Notes under the pieces: model-generated
Databases searched by the model: none
What the model saw: only the letters and a program-made list of their open reading frames with translations
What the model was told of the DNA's origin: nothing
Position numbers and translations under genes: made by a program
Shown: positions 39,646 to 50,335 of the stretch, in pieces
Layout of the letters: the number at the start of each line of letters is the position of its first letter
Numbering within the stretch: the stretch's first letter is position 1
Origin: Paenibacillus sp. P25
GTDB lineage: Bacteria; Bacillota; Bacilli; Paenibacillales; NBRC-103111
Direction: 5' to 3'
Assembly (NCBI GenBank): GCA_024704175.1
Contig: CP085629.1
Span: 930,001-994,000, forward strand
DNA: 64,000 bases

Positions 39646-41047
39646 GTGACTCAGCCCAACATTCTGCTAATCATGGCCGATCAGCTTCGCTATGATTGCA
39701 TCGGATACAGCCGGATGGCCCCGGTGTCCACACCGAACATCGATACGCTGGCAGTGGAAGGCCTCTGGTTCAGCAGCGCTTACAGCCATATACCCGTATG
39801 CGGCCCGGCCCGGCAGTCGCTGGTTTGCGGGCAGCGGCCGGAGACCTTCGGCGGCTTGTGGAACCATTCGATCGCCCTGAAGGTCGGCGCGCTGGAGCCG
39901 GAGGCTTACTCCTGGGCCCGGTCGCTGCAGGAAGCGGGCTACCGGAACAGCTACGTCGGCAAGTGGGACGTTCATCCGATCTGCGATCCGACGCAGTACG
40001 GCTATGACGAATACATAAACAGCGATCGCATCTACAAGGATTGGATCGCTGAACATTATCCGGAGCTTGTTTACCGGAACGGCTATTATGGCGAAGTCGA
40101 CCCGGCGCCGCTGGAGCATACCCGATCGCACCGGACAGCCGATATGGCAGGGGAATTGCTATGTAAGCTGGCGGCCTCGCCGGGGCCTTGGCACCTGCGC
40201 GTCAATTTCCAGGAGCCGCATTTGCCGTGCAGGCCGACAGCCGAATACGCCGACCGGTATCCGCCTGATCAAATACAGCCGTGGGGCAGCTTCGCAGATA
40301 CGTTCGAGGGCAAGCCCTACATTCAAAAGCAGCAGCTGCTGAACTGGAACGTTCAAGATTACCAGTGGAGCGACTGGGCACCGATCGTCGCCCGATATTA
40401 TGCGATCATCAGCCAGCTGGACGATGCGGTCGGACGTCTGCTCCGGCAGCTGGACGCCACGGGGCGCGGGACCATACGCTGGTCATCTTCACAGCCGATC
40501 ACGGCGATCTGTGCGGCGGACACCGGATGATGGATAAGCATTACGTCATGTACGAAGACGTGGTGAAGGTGCCCCTTGCCGTGCGCTGGCCCGGTGTCAT
40601 TCAGCCGGGAAGCCACAGCAACAGCTTCGTGTACAACCTGCTCGACATGCCGCCGACCCTGCTCGCTGCGGCAGGCGCGGCCATGCCCGACCCGCAGCGG
40701 CACCGCCTGCACGGCACGACTCTCCTGCCTTTGCTGCAGGGGGCAAGCCTGAGGGATGGAGAGAAGAGGTTGTCGCCACATACAACGGGCAGCAGTTCGG
40801 ATTATACACGCAGCGGATGATCCGCACCCGGGAGTGGAAATATGTCTGGAATCCGACGGATGTCGACGAGCTGTACGACCTGCAGGCCGATCCCCACGAA
40901 CTTCACAATGTCGTACGGCATCCGGAGCATTTCGACTCGCTGAGGACGCTTCGCCGCAGGATGTACGAGACGCTGCACCAAGAAGGAGACGGCTTGGTCC
41001 GCAACTATTGGATGAAAGAGCAGCTATTGACGGGCCGCAAACTCTAA
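39646..41047 (+). CDS. Sulfatase with canonical Cys-type formylglycine motif, two frameshifts
   Basis: About 467 residues, GTG start. Metal site MTQPNILLIMADQLRYDCIG. The nucleophile region HIPVCGPARQSLVCG contains Cys52-Gly-Pro-Ala-Arg56, the sequence recognised by the formylglycine-generating enzyme. FTADHGDLCGGHRMMDK forms the second metal site. Breaks lie near 40465 and 40770; the C-terminus ends with YWMKEQLLTGRKL. It probably removes sulfate esters from a carbohydrate in the cytoplasm, since no signal peptide is seen. No formylglycine-generating or anSME enzyme is in the window. Confidence 0.87.
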
Positions 41048-41078
41048 AAGCCGACGAGTACCGGTTTCCAAACGCAAA

Positions 41079-41121
41079 GAACGCCGCATGAAGGTGATCC
41101 CTTCAGCGGCGTTCATTGTTT
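41079..41121. terminator. Bidirectional terminator between convergent operons
   Basis: Stem GAACGCCGC / GCGGCGTTC extended by TGAAGG / CCTTCA, flanked by T-rich and A-rich ends. Confidence 0.8.
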
Positions 41122-41128
41122 CCGGGCT

Positions 41129-42060
41129 TTAGTACTGCCGGACCAGCTTCGTTATCCTGCCGTCCGAAATCCATTCCGCGACGTATACATTTCCCTCCGA
41201 ATCGACGCAAACCCCATGGGGGAGCTGAACTTGTCCGGCCGGAAATACGATTTCGGCAAATTAGGCCAGCCCTTCTGCTTGTAAGCCTGCTGGTCTTCGC
41301 CCAAGTGCGTGATTAAGCGGTCCCGGTCGTCCAGGATCGTTACCCTGCTGTTAAGATCCGGTATGTAAACCTCATCCCCGAAGAAGTAAAATCCGCAGGG
41401 CAAATCCAGGTTATGCTCCACAAACCGCTTATGCTCGCCTTCCAACGTAAAAACCTGGATCCGGTGGTTGCGGCGGTCGGCCACATACAGCTCCGGCTCC
41501 TCGCCCCTCAAATTGACCGAAATGCCGTGGGGCTCCAGGACCTGTCCCGGCTCCGAGCCGCGCCCGCCCCAGCTGCGGATGTAGCGTCCCGAGGCGTCGT
41601 AATGATGCACATAATACTGGCCGTAGCCGTCGGATACGTAGATATCGCCGTTCGGTGCGACGCAGACGTCGGTAGGGACGTAACGCCGTTCGGGACCGTA
41701 CAAATCCGGCCGGTCCGGCGGTTCGATGCGAAGCAGCACTTCGCCGGTAAGTGTGGTCTTGACGACCATGGCGCGTTTCGTATCGGCGAAATACAGGTGT
41801 TCTTCTCCGCCGCTGTCCATATGTAAGTAGAAACCGTGTGCCCCTCCTTCGAACTCGTCGCCCCACGAGGACAGGCGGCGGCCGTCGCTATCGAATACAA
41901 CGACGGACTGAACCCCGGTATGGTGTACGTAAACCCGGTCTTCCGCATCGACGCATATCCCATGCGTGTACCCGTAACGGATCCCTTCCGGAAGCCGGCC
42001 CCAGTCCTCTTGCACCTCATAAGAATGGGTAGCGCTTCCGATGATTAGACGATCTGACAT
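41129..42060 (-). CDS. NHL-repeat beta-propeller protein, one frameshift
   Basis: About 310 residues without a signal peptide. Repeated blades carry the NHL pattern: GYTHGICVDAEDRVYVHHTG, VPTDVCVAPNGDIYVSDGYG, EPHGISVNLRGEEPELYVAD, and a last blade after a break near 41225 (SSPHGVCVDSEGNVYVAEWI). It ends at TAA 41131-41129. Proteins of this kind can be peptidyl-glycine lyase-like or sugar-acid lactonase-like enzymes or binding scaffolds. It converges on the sulfatase operon and may belong to the same utilisation locus. Confidence 0.8.
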
Positions 42061-42169
42061 GTTTTTATCAACCTCCTGGATATAGGCTTCCGGTCTATTC
42101 CATTGTAAACTTCGGAGGAGACAAAAGATGTCGAAACGGCCCGGGCTCGAAGGAATTTTACTGCCGGTG

Positions 42170-43071
42170 TTAAAATCCCCAGTTCCGCTGTTTGAACTCG
42201 GTCGGCGTCAGGCCCGTCACGGCTTTGAAGTTGCGGCAAAAGTAATGAACGCTGGAATAACCGAGCTTCAGCGCCACCGCTTCGACCGACTTCTCCCGGA
42301 GGAGCAGCTGCTGCGCCTGCTTAATCCGTTCCAGCACAAGATAATGCTTCGGCGTATAACCCGTTGCTTCCCGGAACAGCTCGGCGAAATACGTCGGATG
42401 GTAGCCCGAAAGGCTTGCCAGTTCAGGGATCGTCCATGCATGCGCAGGCCGGTTCCGGATCGCTTCCACGGCCTTGGCGATTTTGCTCCGTTCGCTCGCG
42501 GCGCGAAACCGCTTATCGAGTTGAAAGCGGATCAGCGTCCCCAGCAGCTGCAGCATATAACCCCGCATGATGATTTCATAGCCGGGCTCCTGATGCAGAA
42601 ATTCGCTTGCTAACCGGACAAAATGCCCTTCAAGCCCTTGCACGTCATAAAAAGGCCGCGACTCGACGTCACCGATTCCTTCCGCATGAACCATATAGAG
42701 AGGTGCGGGCTTTTCCAGCTCTTCCTCCGGGCAGGGTTTGATCTCAGGGATGGGGAGACGGGCTGATCCGATTCGGCGTCCCAACTGAAATGAACGCTTG
42801 ACAACGTAAGCGGTTTCAATGGGGAGACAGCCAGACGGTGAGGCGTGTACGGACCGTAAAAAATGCAATGTCCCGGTTCCAGCTGAAGTTTCCTGCCCGA
42901 ATATTCCAGCGTCGCGCTTCCTTCCGCGATATAGACCAGCTGATAATCCGGGATCTTTCTCGGCCCCCAATGGCGGCCCGCCGGTGCCGTAAAGTAGTTC
43001 GCATAATTTACCGTCGGCCGTAAGCCTCCAATGGTGCCCACATTCACGGTAAAAGCTTTCGGAGAAGTCAT
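42170..43071 (-). CDS. AraC-family transcriptional regulator, one frameshift
   Basis: About 300 residues. The N-terminal cupin sensor domain has YQLVYIAEGSATLEYSGRKL and GHCIFYGPYTPHRL. The C-terminal double HTH is AWTIPELASLSGYHPTYFAE and SVEAVALKLGYSSVHYFCRN, then FKAVTGLTPTEFKQR. The frame breaks near 42760. It is divergent from the PhyH gene and next to the NHL gene. It is a probable activator of this part of the sugar/sulfate locus in response to a saccharide. Confidence 0.9.
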
Positions 43072-43221
43072 CGTTTTTACACGCCTCCTGTTCGAATAAG
43101 CTTGATCCTATTGTTCCATAGAATCTGGGAAAAGTGCAACGGTTGCTTGGAAAACTCTAACGACCGGCCGGCTCCCATGCTGTTATGATAAGGCTGCAAA
43201 GAACAATAAGGAGGAATCAAC

Positions 43222-44033
43222 ATGCTGACGGACCAACAGATTGAGCAGTTTGATAAGGATGGTTTTCTAAAAGGCGGGGTCGTGCTTTCGGGGGAGGAAG
43301 TCGAGCGGCTGCGAGAAGAGCTGGACATGGTCATGGAAGGCAAATCCGTCAAAAGTCCAGTGCTTAATCGGAACATGCTCGATAACTCACATTACGGCAT
43401 GACCATCACCAAGAAAGAAACGGTCGTCCAAATCGTGAACATTTGGATGGCGAGCGAGGCTTTTCTGGATCACGCGAAGAACCGGACGATTTGCGAGGAA
43501 GTGGCGCAGCTGTGCCGTACCGACACTTTAAGAATATGGCATGATCAAATTCAATATAAACCTCCGGTGACGGGCGGGCCGACCAACTGGCACCAGGATC
43601 ATCCGCTGTGGCCGGTCATCCAGCCGGCGGATCTGGTCAGCGCCTGGGTTGCGCTGGACGATGCAACGATCGAGAACGGCTGCATGTGGATGGTGCCCGG
43701 CGACCACCAGTGGGGCAACCATCAAAAATATTTGACCCACACACCGGACTTCATGCCGCTTCACAAGCGGCCGGAGCCGCTTCCGGAGGGGCGAAGGTGG
43801 AAGCGGTGCCGTTCGAAATCAAGAAAGGCCAGGTCGGCTATCATCATTCGCTGACCTGGCACGGCAGTCCGAGCAACCGTTCAGAGCACAAGCGGCGTGC
43901 GATCGCCGTTCACTACATGCCCGGGCATACAGTGTATGCGCCGACCGGTAATCATCCGATGGAAGCGCATATTCATGTAAAAGCCGGGGAATTCATGTCC
44001 GGAGAGAGCTTCCCCGTGGCTTACCGGAAATAA
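43222..44033 (+). CDS. Phytanoyl-CoA dioxygenase (PhyH) family protein, one frameshift
   Basis: About 270 residues. Fe(II)/2-oxoglutarate oxygenase: the iron ligands are suggested by His-x-Asp in TNWHQDHPLW and the distal His in HSLTWHGSPSNRS, with Arg for 2-oxoglutarate. It starts MLTDQQIEQFDKDGFLKGGV with AAGGAGG upstream. The frame breaks near 43790. The substrate is unknown; related proteins hydroxylate secondary metabolites, osmolytes or sugar derivatives. Confidence 0.86.
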
Positions 44034-44058
44034 TCCGGGCCGTCTATGATATAACCGG

Positions 44059-44095
44059 GCTCTGCATACTTCTAGATGCAGGGCTTTTTATTTTT
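44059..44095 (+). terminator. Intrinsic terminator after the PhyH gene
   Basis: Stem GCTCTGCAT / ATGCAGGGC (one G-T pair) followed by TTTTTATTTTT. Confidence 0.8.
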
Positions 44096-44184
44096 GGTAT
44101 AGCTATTCGCTGTAAAGCACAATAAAAGGAATTTTACCAGTCTATGGAGAACTTACTATTTAAATTGAACGAAGGGGGATTTAT

Positions 44185-44990
44185 TTGGAAGACATTCTTA
44201 AAGCCGCAAGAGAAGTAGCCATTAGCGCCGCCAAAGAGGCGGGGAGCTCGCAAGAGACTGTTTTTTCAAGGAAAAGCAGGTCGCGGAAAAAGGAGATCAC
44301 GGCGATCTGGTAACCTTGGTCGATACGCTGGCGGAGGATGCCATCTTGAAGGCCATTCTGTCGCGATTTCCCGATCATCAAATCCGAAGCGAAGAGACGG
44401 GATGGACCGGCGAGGAGGGGGATTGGCTGTGGCTCGTCGATCCGCTGGACGGAACCAACAACTATGCCGTCGGGCTCCCGGTCTACGGGGTGTCGATTAC
44501 GCTCATTTATCGCAAGGAACCGGTGCTCGGCGTCATCTACGAATCCCATCTGGATCAGTTATACGTGGCGGAAAAAGGGAAGGGGTCGACCTGCAACGGC
44601 AGACCGCTGTCCATAACCAAAAGTCCGGCGCTCTCTAAAATGACCGTCGGATGGATCCAGGGGCATCATGTCCAAAAGGATGGGAGAGCGATGGCGCTCA
44701 AACATCAAATGGATGCCGGGTTTAAACGGGTCCTGCGGCTGTGGGCCCCCTCCATTCAATGGTGCATGCTGGCCCGGGGGGATTTGGACGCCATCGTGCT
44801 TTACAATTCCGAAGGGGACGATCTGTACGCCGGAATCCTGATGGCGAAAGAAGCGGGCGCGGCGGTGATCGATTTTCAGGGCCGGGATTTTGAAGGAATG
44901 GATTCCGAGCCTTACATTATTGCCTGCCATCCGGAGCATAAACAATCGTTTCTGGCTTGGGTTGAATACATAACCTGCAGGTCGCGGTAA
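44185..44990 (+). CDS. Inositol monophosphatase-family protein, one frameshift
   Basis: About 268 residues. TTG start 44185 with GAAGGGGG upstream. After a break near 44250 it reads EKQVAEKGDHGDLVTLVDTL. The metal-binding motifs EETGWTGEE and WLVDPLDGTNNYAVGLPVYG are intact, and the C-terminal motif is present in modified form (EGDDLYAGILMAKEAGA). Members dephosphorylate inositol phosphates, fructose bisphosphate or PAP. PAP phosphatase would fit the nearby APS kinase, but the sequence does not show it. Confidence 0.86.
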
Positions 44991-45097
44991 AGCTTGGTAA
45001 ATTTCTGGTTTTCAATCAGACTCTCTAGGCCGAAACCCGACAACAACGGCAATATTGAACGAAAAATTTCATTTCCGGGGACCACAGTGTGTCAAAC

Positions 45098-45145
45098 AAA
45101 AAACGGTTGGGTAGATACTACACACCCTACCCGACCGTTTTTTTG
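45098..45145. terminator. Bidirectional terminator
   Basis: Long stem AAACGGTTGGGTAG / CTACCCGACCGTTT flanked by A-run and T-run. It separates the phosphatase gene from the convergent secreted lyase gene. Confidence 0.9.
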
Positions 45146-45225
45146 TCTGCCGACTGTATTTTTCTTATTCTTGCTGCAGGGCAAGCTTCCTCCCTGCAGA
45201 GATAATCTGTTGTATCCTGTTGCGC

Positions 45226-48200
45226 CTATTGCAATGCGGCAAGGCTGGCAATCTCTTCGGCGGTCAGAGCTTTGCTGTAAATACGGAAGTCATCCACTTG
45301 TCCATTGAGATATGGATCGGAGAATTGGGAACGGCCGATCCAGTTTTGCGTGGTGGCTCCCATATTTGAAGGTTTAATGGTCATAGAGCTATTGCGCCCT
45401 ACTTCAGCGCCGTCAACATAGAGGATGCCGGTTGCGCCATTTAATGTGACCGCTACATGATGCCAACCTCCTGCCCCCAACGCCGATGGCCCGTCAATGA
45501 TTTGCTCGCTTGAGCCGTTGTTCTTTATCGCAAAACGCATTTTGCCGGTTGCCCCATTTTTCGGCGTGAGGAACATATAGGTAGAAGTGCCGGAACCGAA
45601 ATCGAAAATTCGCATCCAGTTGCTCACGGTATCCAGATAAACCCAAGCTGCAACAGTGGCACTGTCTGCACTGGAGACAACACCGGCAGGAAGAGCAATA
45701 TAGGCGTTATTTCCGCCAAGATCTATTGCGCTTCCGCTTTTGCCTGCCGTCCAAGCAGCACCAGCTCCGCCATATACAGTCCCGTTATTCCCATATCCCG
45801 ATGAGTCCGTCGCTGTGGTTCCGCTTGTTTGGTCGAATTTGTACCAGGCTATCAGACTGGTATCCGGCATGTTTGAGGTGGTTGCCGAAGCGGTAGCCGA
45901 CACATCCGATTCTCCTACTGCATTGACAGCCGTAATCCTGTAATAATTAGTTGTATTCGCCTTTAATCCCGTGTGGGCGAATGTTGTTCCTGTAACCACA
46001 TCGCTATTTACTTGTGTATATATGGCATTTACCGCTGAAGAATTGGCAACGTATACGTTATACCCCGTTGCTCCCGCTACGGCCGGCCAGCTTAAATTGA
46101 TCGAACTGGCACCTGCCGTTGTTGCCGTTACTCCCGTTGGAATCGTCGGCACCGTTGCTAATGTCTGTCCATTCATCACGCCGGCAACTTCATCCGAGCT
46201 TAAAGCACGGTTATAGATTCTGAAGTCGTCAACCTGCCCTTTTAAATATTTATCTGCTGTCCATTCCGATTTTCCGATAAAGTTCCCGCTTGTAGTCGGC
46301 GCCAAATCCGAAGGCTTTAACGTCATGTCCGTATTCGTTGCCGCCACTTGTCCGTCAATGTATAAAGTACCTGTGCTTCCTGATAAAGTGACCGCTATGT
46401 GCTTCCATGTGTTGGTCGCCAGATTGCTACCCTGTGCAATATTCTGTTCCGCCGATGATCCGCTTGCGGTAATCATAAATCGGCTTCCTTTAGGCTGGAA
46501 CATCATATATTTCGCTGGAGATGAGGCTGTCGTTGGCCCGGCTGTAAATAAACTGGTATAGTCACTGGTATTACTGGTATATACCCAAGCGGAAACGGTC
46601 ATGCTGTCCAAATTGTCTACGAGATTACCCGGAAGCACCACATAAGTCGCATCCGTATTTGCTCCTCCAAAGTTGATTGCATTGCCATATTTGCCTGCTT
46701 TCCAGGTTATATTGCTTGCCGCCGTTGATCGTCCCGTTATTGCCGTATCCTGATGAGTCTGCAGCTGTAGTTCCGCTTGTTTCGTCAAATTTATACCAGG
46801 TAATCAAGCTGGTATCAATGACTACTCGTACTGTGGCAATGTAGGTTTGTCCGTTATAGGCGGCAGTAATCGTAGCTGTACCTGTACTTATCCCCTTGAC
46901 CGCGCCTGCCGCATCCACTGTTGCCACGGCCGGATTGGATGATGTGTAGCTCGCTTGATTGGTAAGATTCTTACTGCTCCCATCAGGATAAACAACCTGC
47001 AATACCGTATTATGCGTGTCATTGACCATAATGGTATAACTGCTTGCATCCAAAGCAGGGACGCCGGTTCCTCCTGTTGCCGCCGATACGACAGCTGACG
47101 TCGCCCCTCCGGCTACGCCTACCTTATAATAGTAAATTGTGCTCGGATTTAACCCTGTGCTGCTGTAATAGGCATCCGTAATGGGCGCACTGTTAATCTT
47201 GGTATAAGTTCCGTTTACTGTAGTGGACCTATAAATGTTATAGCCTAAAGCTCCCGGTACAGCGGTCCAGCTTAAGTTGATCTGATCCGGGCCTGCCGAC
47301 GTTGCTGCGAGCCTCGTGATTCCGCCTAACGTTTTCCGGTTGTTCAAGCCGTCAGTCTTTGCCGCATCAGGCGTATACAGCAAGGTAGCAAGCGGATAAT
47401 CCTTTCCAGCTACTTCCGGCATTCTCGTTTCGTAGACATAGGCCAGGTATTTGTATTTTTCCTGGGTCATATCCTGGTGCTCGATATATTTATAATAATT
47501 GTATAAAACACTGAAGAACGAATCTATTCTCCCTCTGCTCCATGCGTTGATTCCATCATAATAGGCAGATCCATCGAAGTATGCGGGGGTCCATAACACA
47601 TCATAACCGAGATGGTATTTTACAATATAGGTGGTGCCTGCGAGCAGCCGGTCATCCAGGAAGTTGAATACATTCACCGCATTAGCCGCAGTAGACATCG
47701 TTCCCTTTACCGGGTCAACCTTAGTGCCTTGCGCATAGATGGTCTGAACTAATGTAGACAGTCCGGCGACATCGTCGTAAGAATGCCCCACATCGCGCCC
47801 CATTTCCATGACCTGCACGTGATAATCCGACGGAGCCAGTGCTTCTCCCGTTATTTCATTTGCCGTCATCATGCGCATTTGGTACATAATCGAGCCGTTT
47901 CTTCCTCCATGCTGGCCTGCGGTATTCACAGTTGTTGCTTCCACGGCCTCCGCATAAAGCTGCAAGTCATTGGTGAAGATCGCTCTTCCGATCGTTCCCA
48001 TGACATTGAACTGATGCTGATTCATGAAATACCAATGAGCGTCATAAGTGACCGTAACAATCTTCATCGCATTTGCCAGATTCTGCGTATCCGTATCCGT
48101 CCATTTTAGACTCTGCGTTTGACAATCGGAATAGCGTAAAATTTCTGCCGCCGCCGCGAGCAAATACGTCATCGTTGCAAAACGGAAATTTCTATGCGGG

Positions 48201-48775
48201 GTAGCAGACTGGATAGCAGAATAAGATCTAATGATATACATGGCACTGGAACGATATGTATCATCGCCGGTAATATACCACATAATGGCTTGCTTGAAAG
48301 CAGTTTCAGCATCGTAATTCGCGCGCGTGCCTACAAAATCGCTGGGATTAGGCCAATAGACACCATTTGCGTCGGTAAACGCCCAAGGACCGCGAATATT
48401 TACGAATAGGTCATTTCCATTTACGTATAATACTCTTGGATTTTTCCTCGATTGAGGGTCGCTGGCAAACACATTGAATGCCGTATTCCAAGGCTCGTCC
48501 CCTGCTCTTACATGATCGCGCATATTGTCCAAATCCGCCTGCCTCATGGCAATGCCCGGATGGTGGATGGTTGCCGCTATCGTGTTTCCGGAGGAATCCG
48601 TATAGGAAACATTTGCATCGGCATTGACTACCTGCGGTTTGTAGGAAGTAATGAGCGGTGAAACCGTCGCCGCTTTCGCCGTATTGCTGCTCCCCAAACC
48701 GATAAAGCTTGTTACTGCCAACGTAAAACAAACAATACCGGAAATAAAACGGTTTCCCTTTTTTGATAAGTTCAT
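45226..48775 (-). CDS. Large secreted alginate-lyase-like protein with Fn3, BIG2 and LamG domains, one frameshift
   Basis: About 1180 residues. Signal peptide (FISGIVCFTLAVTSFIGLG ... TAKA). The alpha/alpha-toroid alginate-lyase-like catalytic domain covers about residues 70-460 (HPGIAMRQADLDNMRDHVRA; YFMNQHQFNVMGTIGRA; MGRDVGHSYDDVAGL). Then come Fn3, BIG2 (SSNPAVATVDAAGAVKGIST), a LamG/concanavalin-like domain, Fn3 and a second LamG (WYKFDQTSGTTATDSSGYGN). The frame breaks near 46715. Start ATG 48775 has AGGAGGAT upstream. The region is visibly more AT-rich than its flanks, suggesting acquisition. A c-di-GMP riboswitch controls it. It degrades an acidic polysaccharide outside the cell or in biofilm. 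Confidence 0.88.
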
Positions 48776-48944
48776 TTCATATCCTCCTGCTAAAAAGTAA
48801 TGGAATCTCCTGTTTGCTCACTCGTTCTTACTTTTTCAACTTTCACTCCCCCTCGCAACACGAGTTAAATCACGGCAACATGCATTGCCCTATTCGGAAC
48901 AGCGGAACCAACATCCTCCTTTCGTCCCGGTTCGTTCACATGCG

Positions 48945-48978
48945 AAAAAGAACCTTTCCCAAGCCGACAGGAAAGGTT
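48945..48978 (-). terminator. Riboswitch-associated intrinsic terminator
   Basis: On the minus strand: AACCTTTCC, a 10-base loop, GGAAAGGTT, CTTTTT. It lies between the c-di-GMP aptamer and the lyase start codon, so it is the likely expression platform. Confidence 0.88.
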
Positions 48979-48993
48979 CGCATGATATCCCCC

Positions 48994-49078
48994 GTCCTTC
49001 GGTAGCTGGCTGGCATGCGGCTATTGCTGCAGAAGCCCCTGTAGCTTTGCGTCGCTGGCTTTCGCCAGGGTTGCCTTT
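48994..49078 (-). ncRNA. Cyclic di-GMP-I riboswitch (GEMM-I)
   Basis: On the minus strand the leader shows the GEMM-I core. A hairpin CTGGC-GAAA-GCCAG has a GNRA tetraloop, followed by GACGCAAAGCTACAGGG, a variable hairpin, and GCCAGCCAGCTACCGAAGG closing helix P1 with the early AAAGGCAAC part. An intrinsic terminator follows 15 bases later, and the secreted lyase gene starts about 170 bases further on. c-di-GMP therefore probably controls lyase transcription by attenuation. Confidence 0.92.
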
Positions 49079-49661
49079 ATCGAGATTTTTTAAAAGTTGT
49101 CATTTACAATCGAATACAATCGATAAATGACGAAAATATGAACACCTATAGCATCGGGATTGAAATAAACTTTGTTAATAGTGCTAAAACCCTAATTTAT
49201 GACAGCACTTTGATTAGGGCTTTAGTTTCTCTTACATTCAATCAAGAAGATCGGGCGACATGGGAACACACTGTTTTCCTCCATCACTTCAGCTTCTAAA
49301 CGTAGGAAGTCGAATTGATGCCGCTTTCGCTCCATTTTTCCAGGGCTGGAACATTGCCCTCGGAAGCGTGTCCTTCTCTGCTAATTGAGCTGTCTGAACA
49401 TCCGAGGAACAATTCGATACGAGGCCGATCGCATAAAGAAAGCAAAACAGCCAAGAGGGCGTGCCGCGTAACAGCCGCCATTGGTGAATCGCCTATAATC
49501 TAGAAGATATACCCCTGGGAAAAAGGTATCTTCCGCGATTATGGTGTTGTTCCCGGAAAGTGAACTGCATAGGTCATGTTGAATATTACTCCGAACCAAA
49601 ATATGGTATAAAGGAGGTGTATCGCGCAGTAAACAAATTGGGGTGAGGGGGCGGAAGGAGC
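49079..49661. other. Intergenic stretch without a recognised gene
   Basis: About 580 bp. A dyad CCCTAAT / ATTAGGG (49183-49229) may be a terminator. Several short frames of 60-96 residues on both strands have no recognisable similarity and no convincing ribosome site. One minus-strand reading (about 49300-49390) could be a decayed gene end. Nothing else is seen. Confidence 0.5.
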
Positions 49662-50212
49662 TTGCAGACACTTCAGGCCGTATTTGTGGACCGGGACGGG
49701 ACGATCGGGGGGACGGGACATTTTATTCATCCGAACGATTTTGAGCTTTATCCTTACAGTGCGGACGCATTGAAGTTACTCAAAAGCGCCGGCATGAAAC
49801 TATTTGCGTTTACCAACCAGCATAATATCGCGAAGGGGCTTGCGTCCGAAGCCGATTTTCTCCGGCAGTTTGCATCCTACGGCTTCGATGCCGTCTATCT
49901 GTGCCCGCACGAGTCGGATGAAGGGTGCGATTGCCATAAACCCAAACCCGGGTCGCTTCTTCGGGCCGCACAAGAGCATGGTCTGGACTTAACCCGCTGC
50001 GCCGTGGTCGGCGATGTGGGTTCGACGGACATGCTGGCTGCAGCGGCGGTCGGAGCCGTCAAAGTGCTGGTCAAGACGGGGTGGGGAAGTCTTCCCTGGA
50101 GAATTACCATCACTTGTGGTATGACCAGGCGTCGCCGGATTATGTTGCGGAGGATTTTCTGGAAGCCGCCAAATGGCTGACGGATACGAACCCGACGCTT
50201 ACAGCGATTTGA
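49662..50212 (+). CDS. HAD-superfamily (IIIA) phosphatase, one frameshift
   Basis: About 183 residues. The nucleophile motif VDRDGTIGGTG has Asp10 and Asp12. FAFTNQ is motif II, PHESDEGCDCHKPKPG holds the zinc-binding Cys/His cluster and the motif III Lys, and VGDVGSTDMLAA is motif IV. This matches histidinol-phosphate or heptose-bisphosphate phosphatase-like HAD-IIIA enzymes. After a break near 50085 the C-terminus reads ENYHHLWYDQASPDYVAEDF to TGA 50210-50212. The TTG start is uncertain because AAGGAG sits only 1-2 bases away. Confidence 0.83.
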
Positions 50213-50283
50213 GGGAAACTATGACGCCTAACGGAATCGTGCTTGTTGTCAGTGTGTCGATCGTTCAGGAAGGGTTTGAAAAT

Positions 50284-50327
50284 GAAACGGAATGCGCCTG
50301 CCGGCACCATACGCATTCCGTTTTTTT
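50284..50327. terminator. Terminator between convergent genes
   Basis: Stem AAACGGAATGCG / CGCATTCCGTTT with a run of seven T on the plus side. Confidence 0.88.
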
Positions 50328-50335
50328 ATGGAAAA

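Noticed and set aside
49296..49671. Short open frames on both strands
   Set aside because: No similarity recognised, no convincing ribosome sites, and mutually overlapping; left as intergenic.
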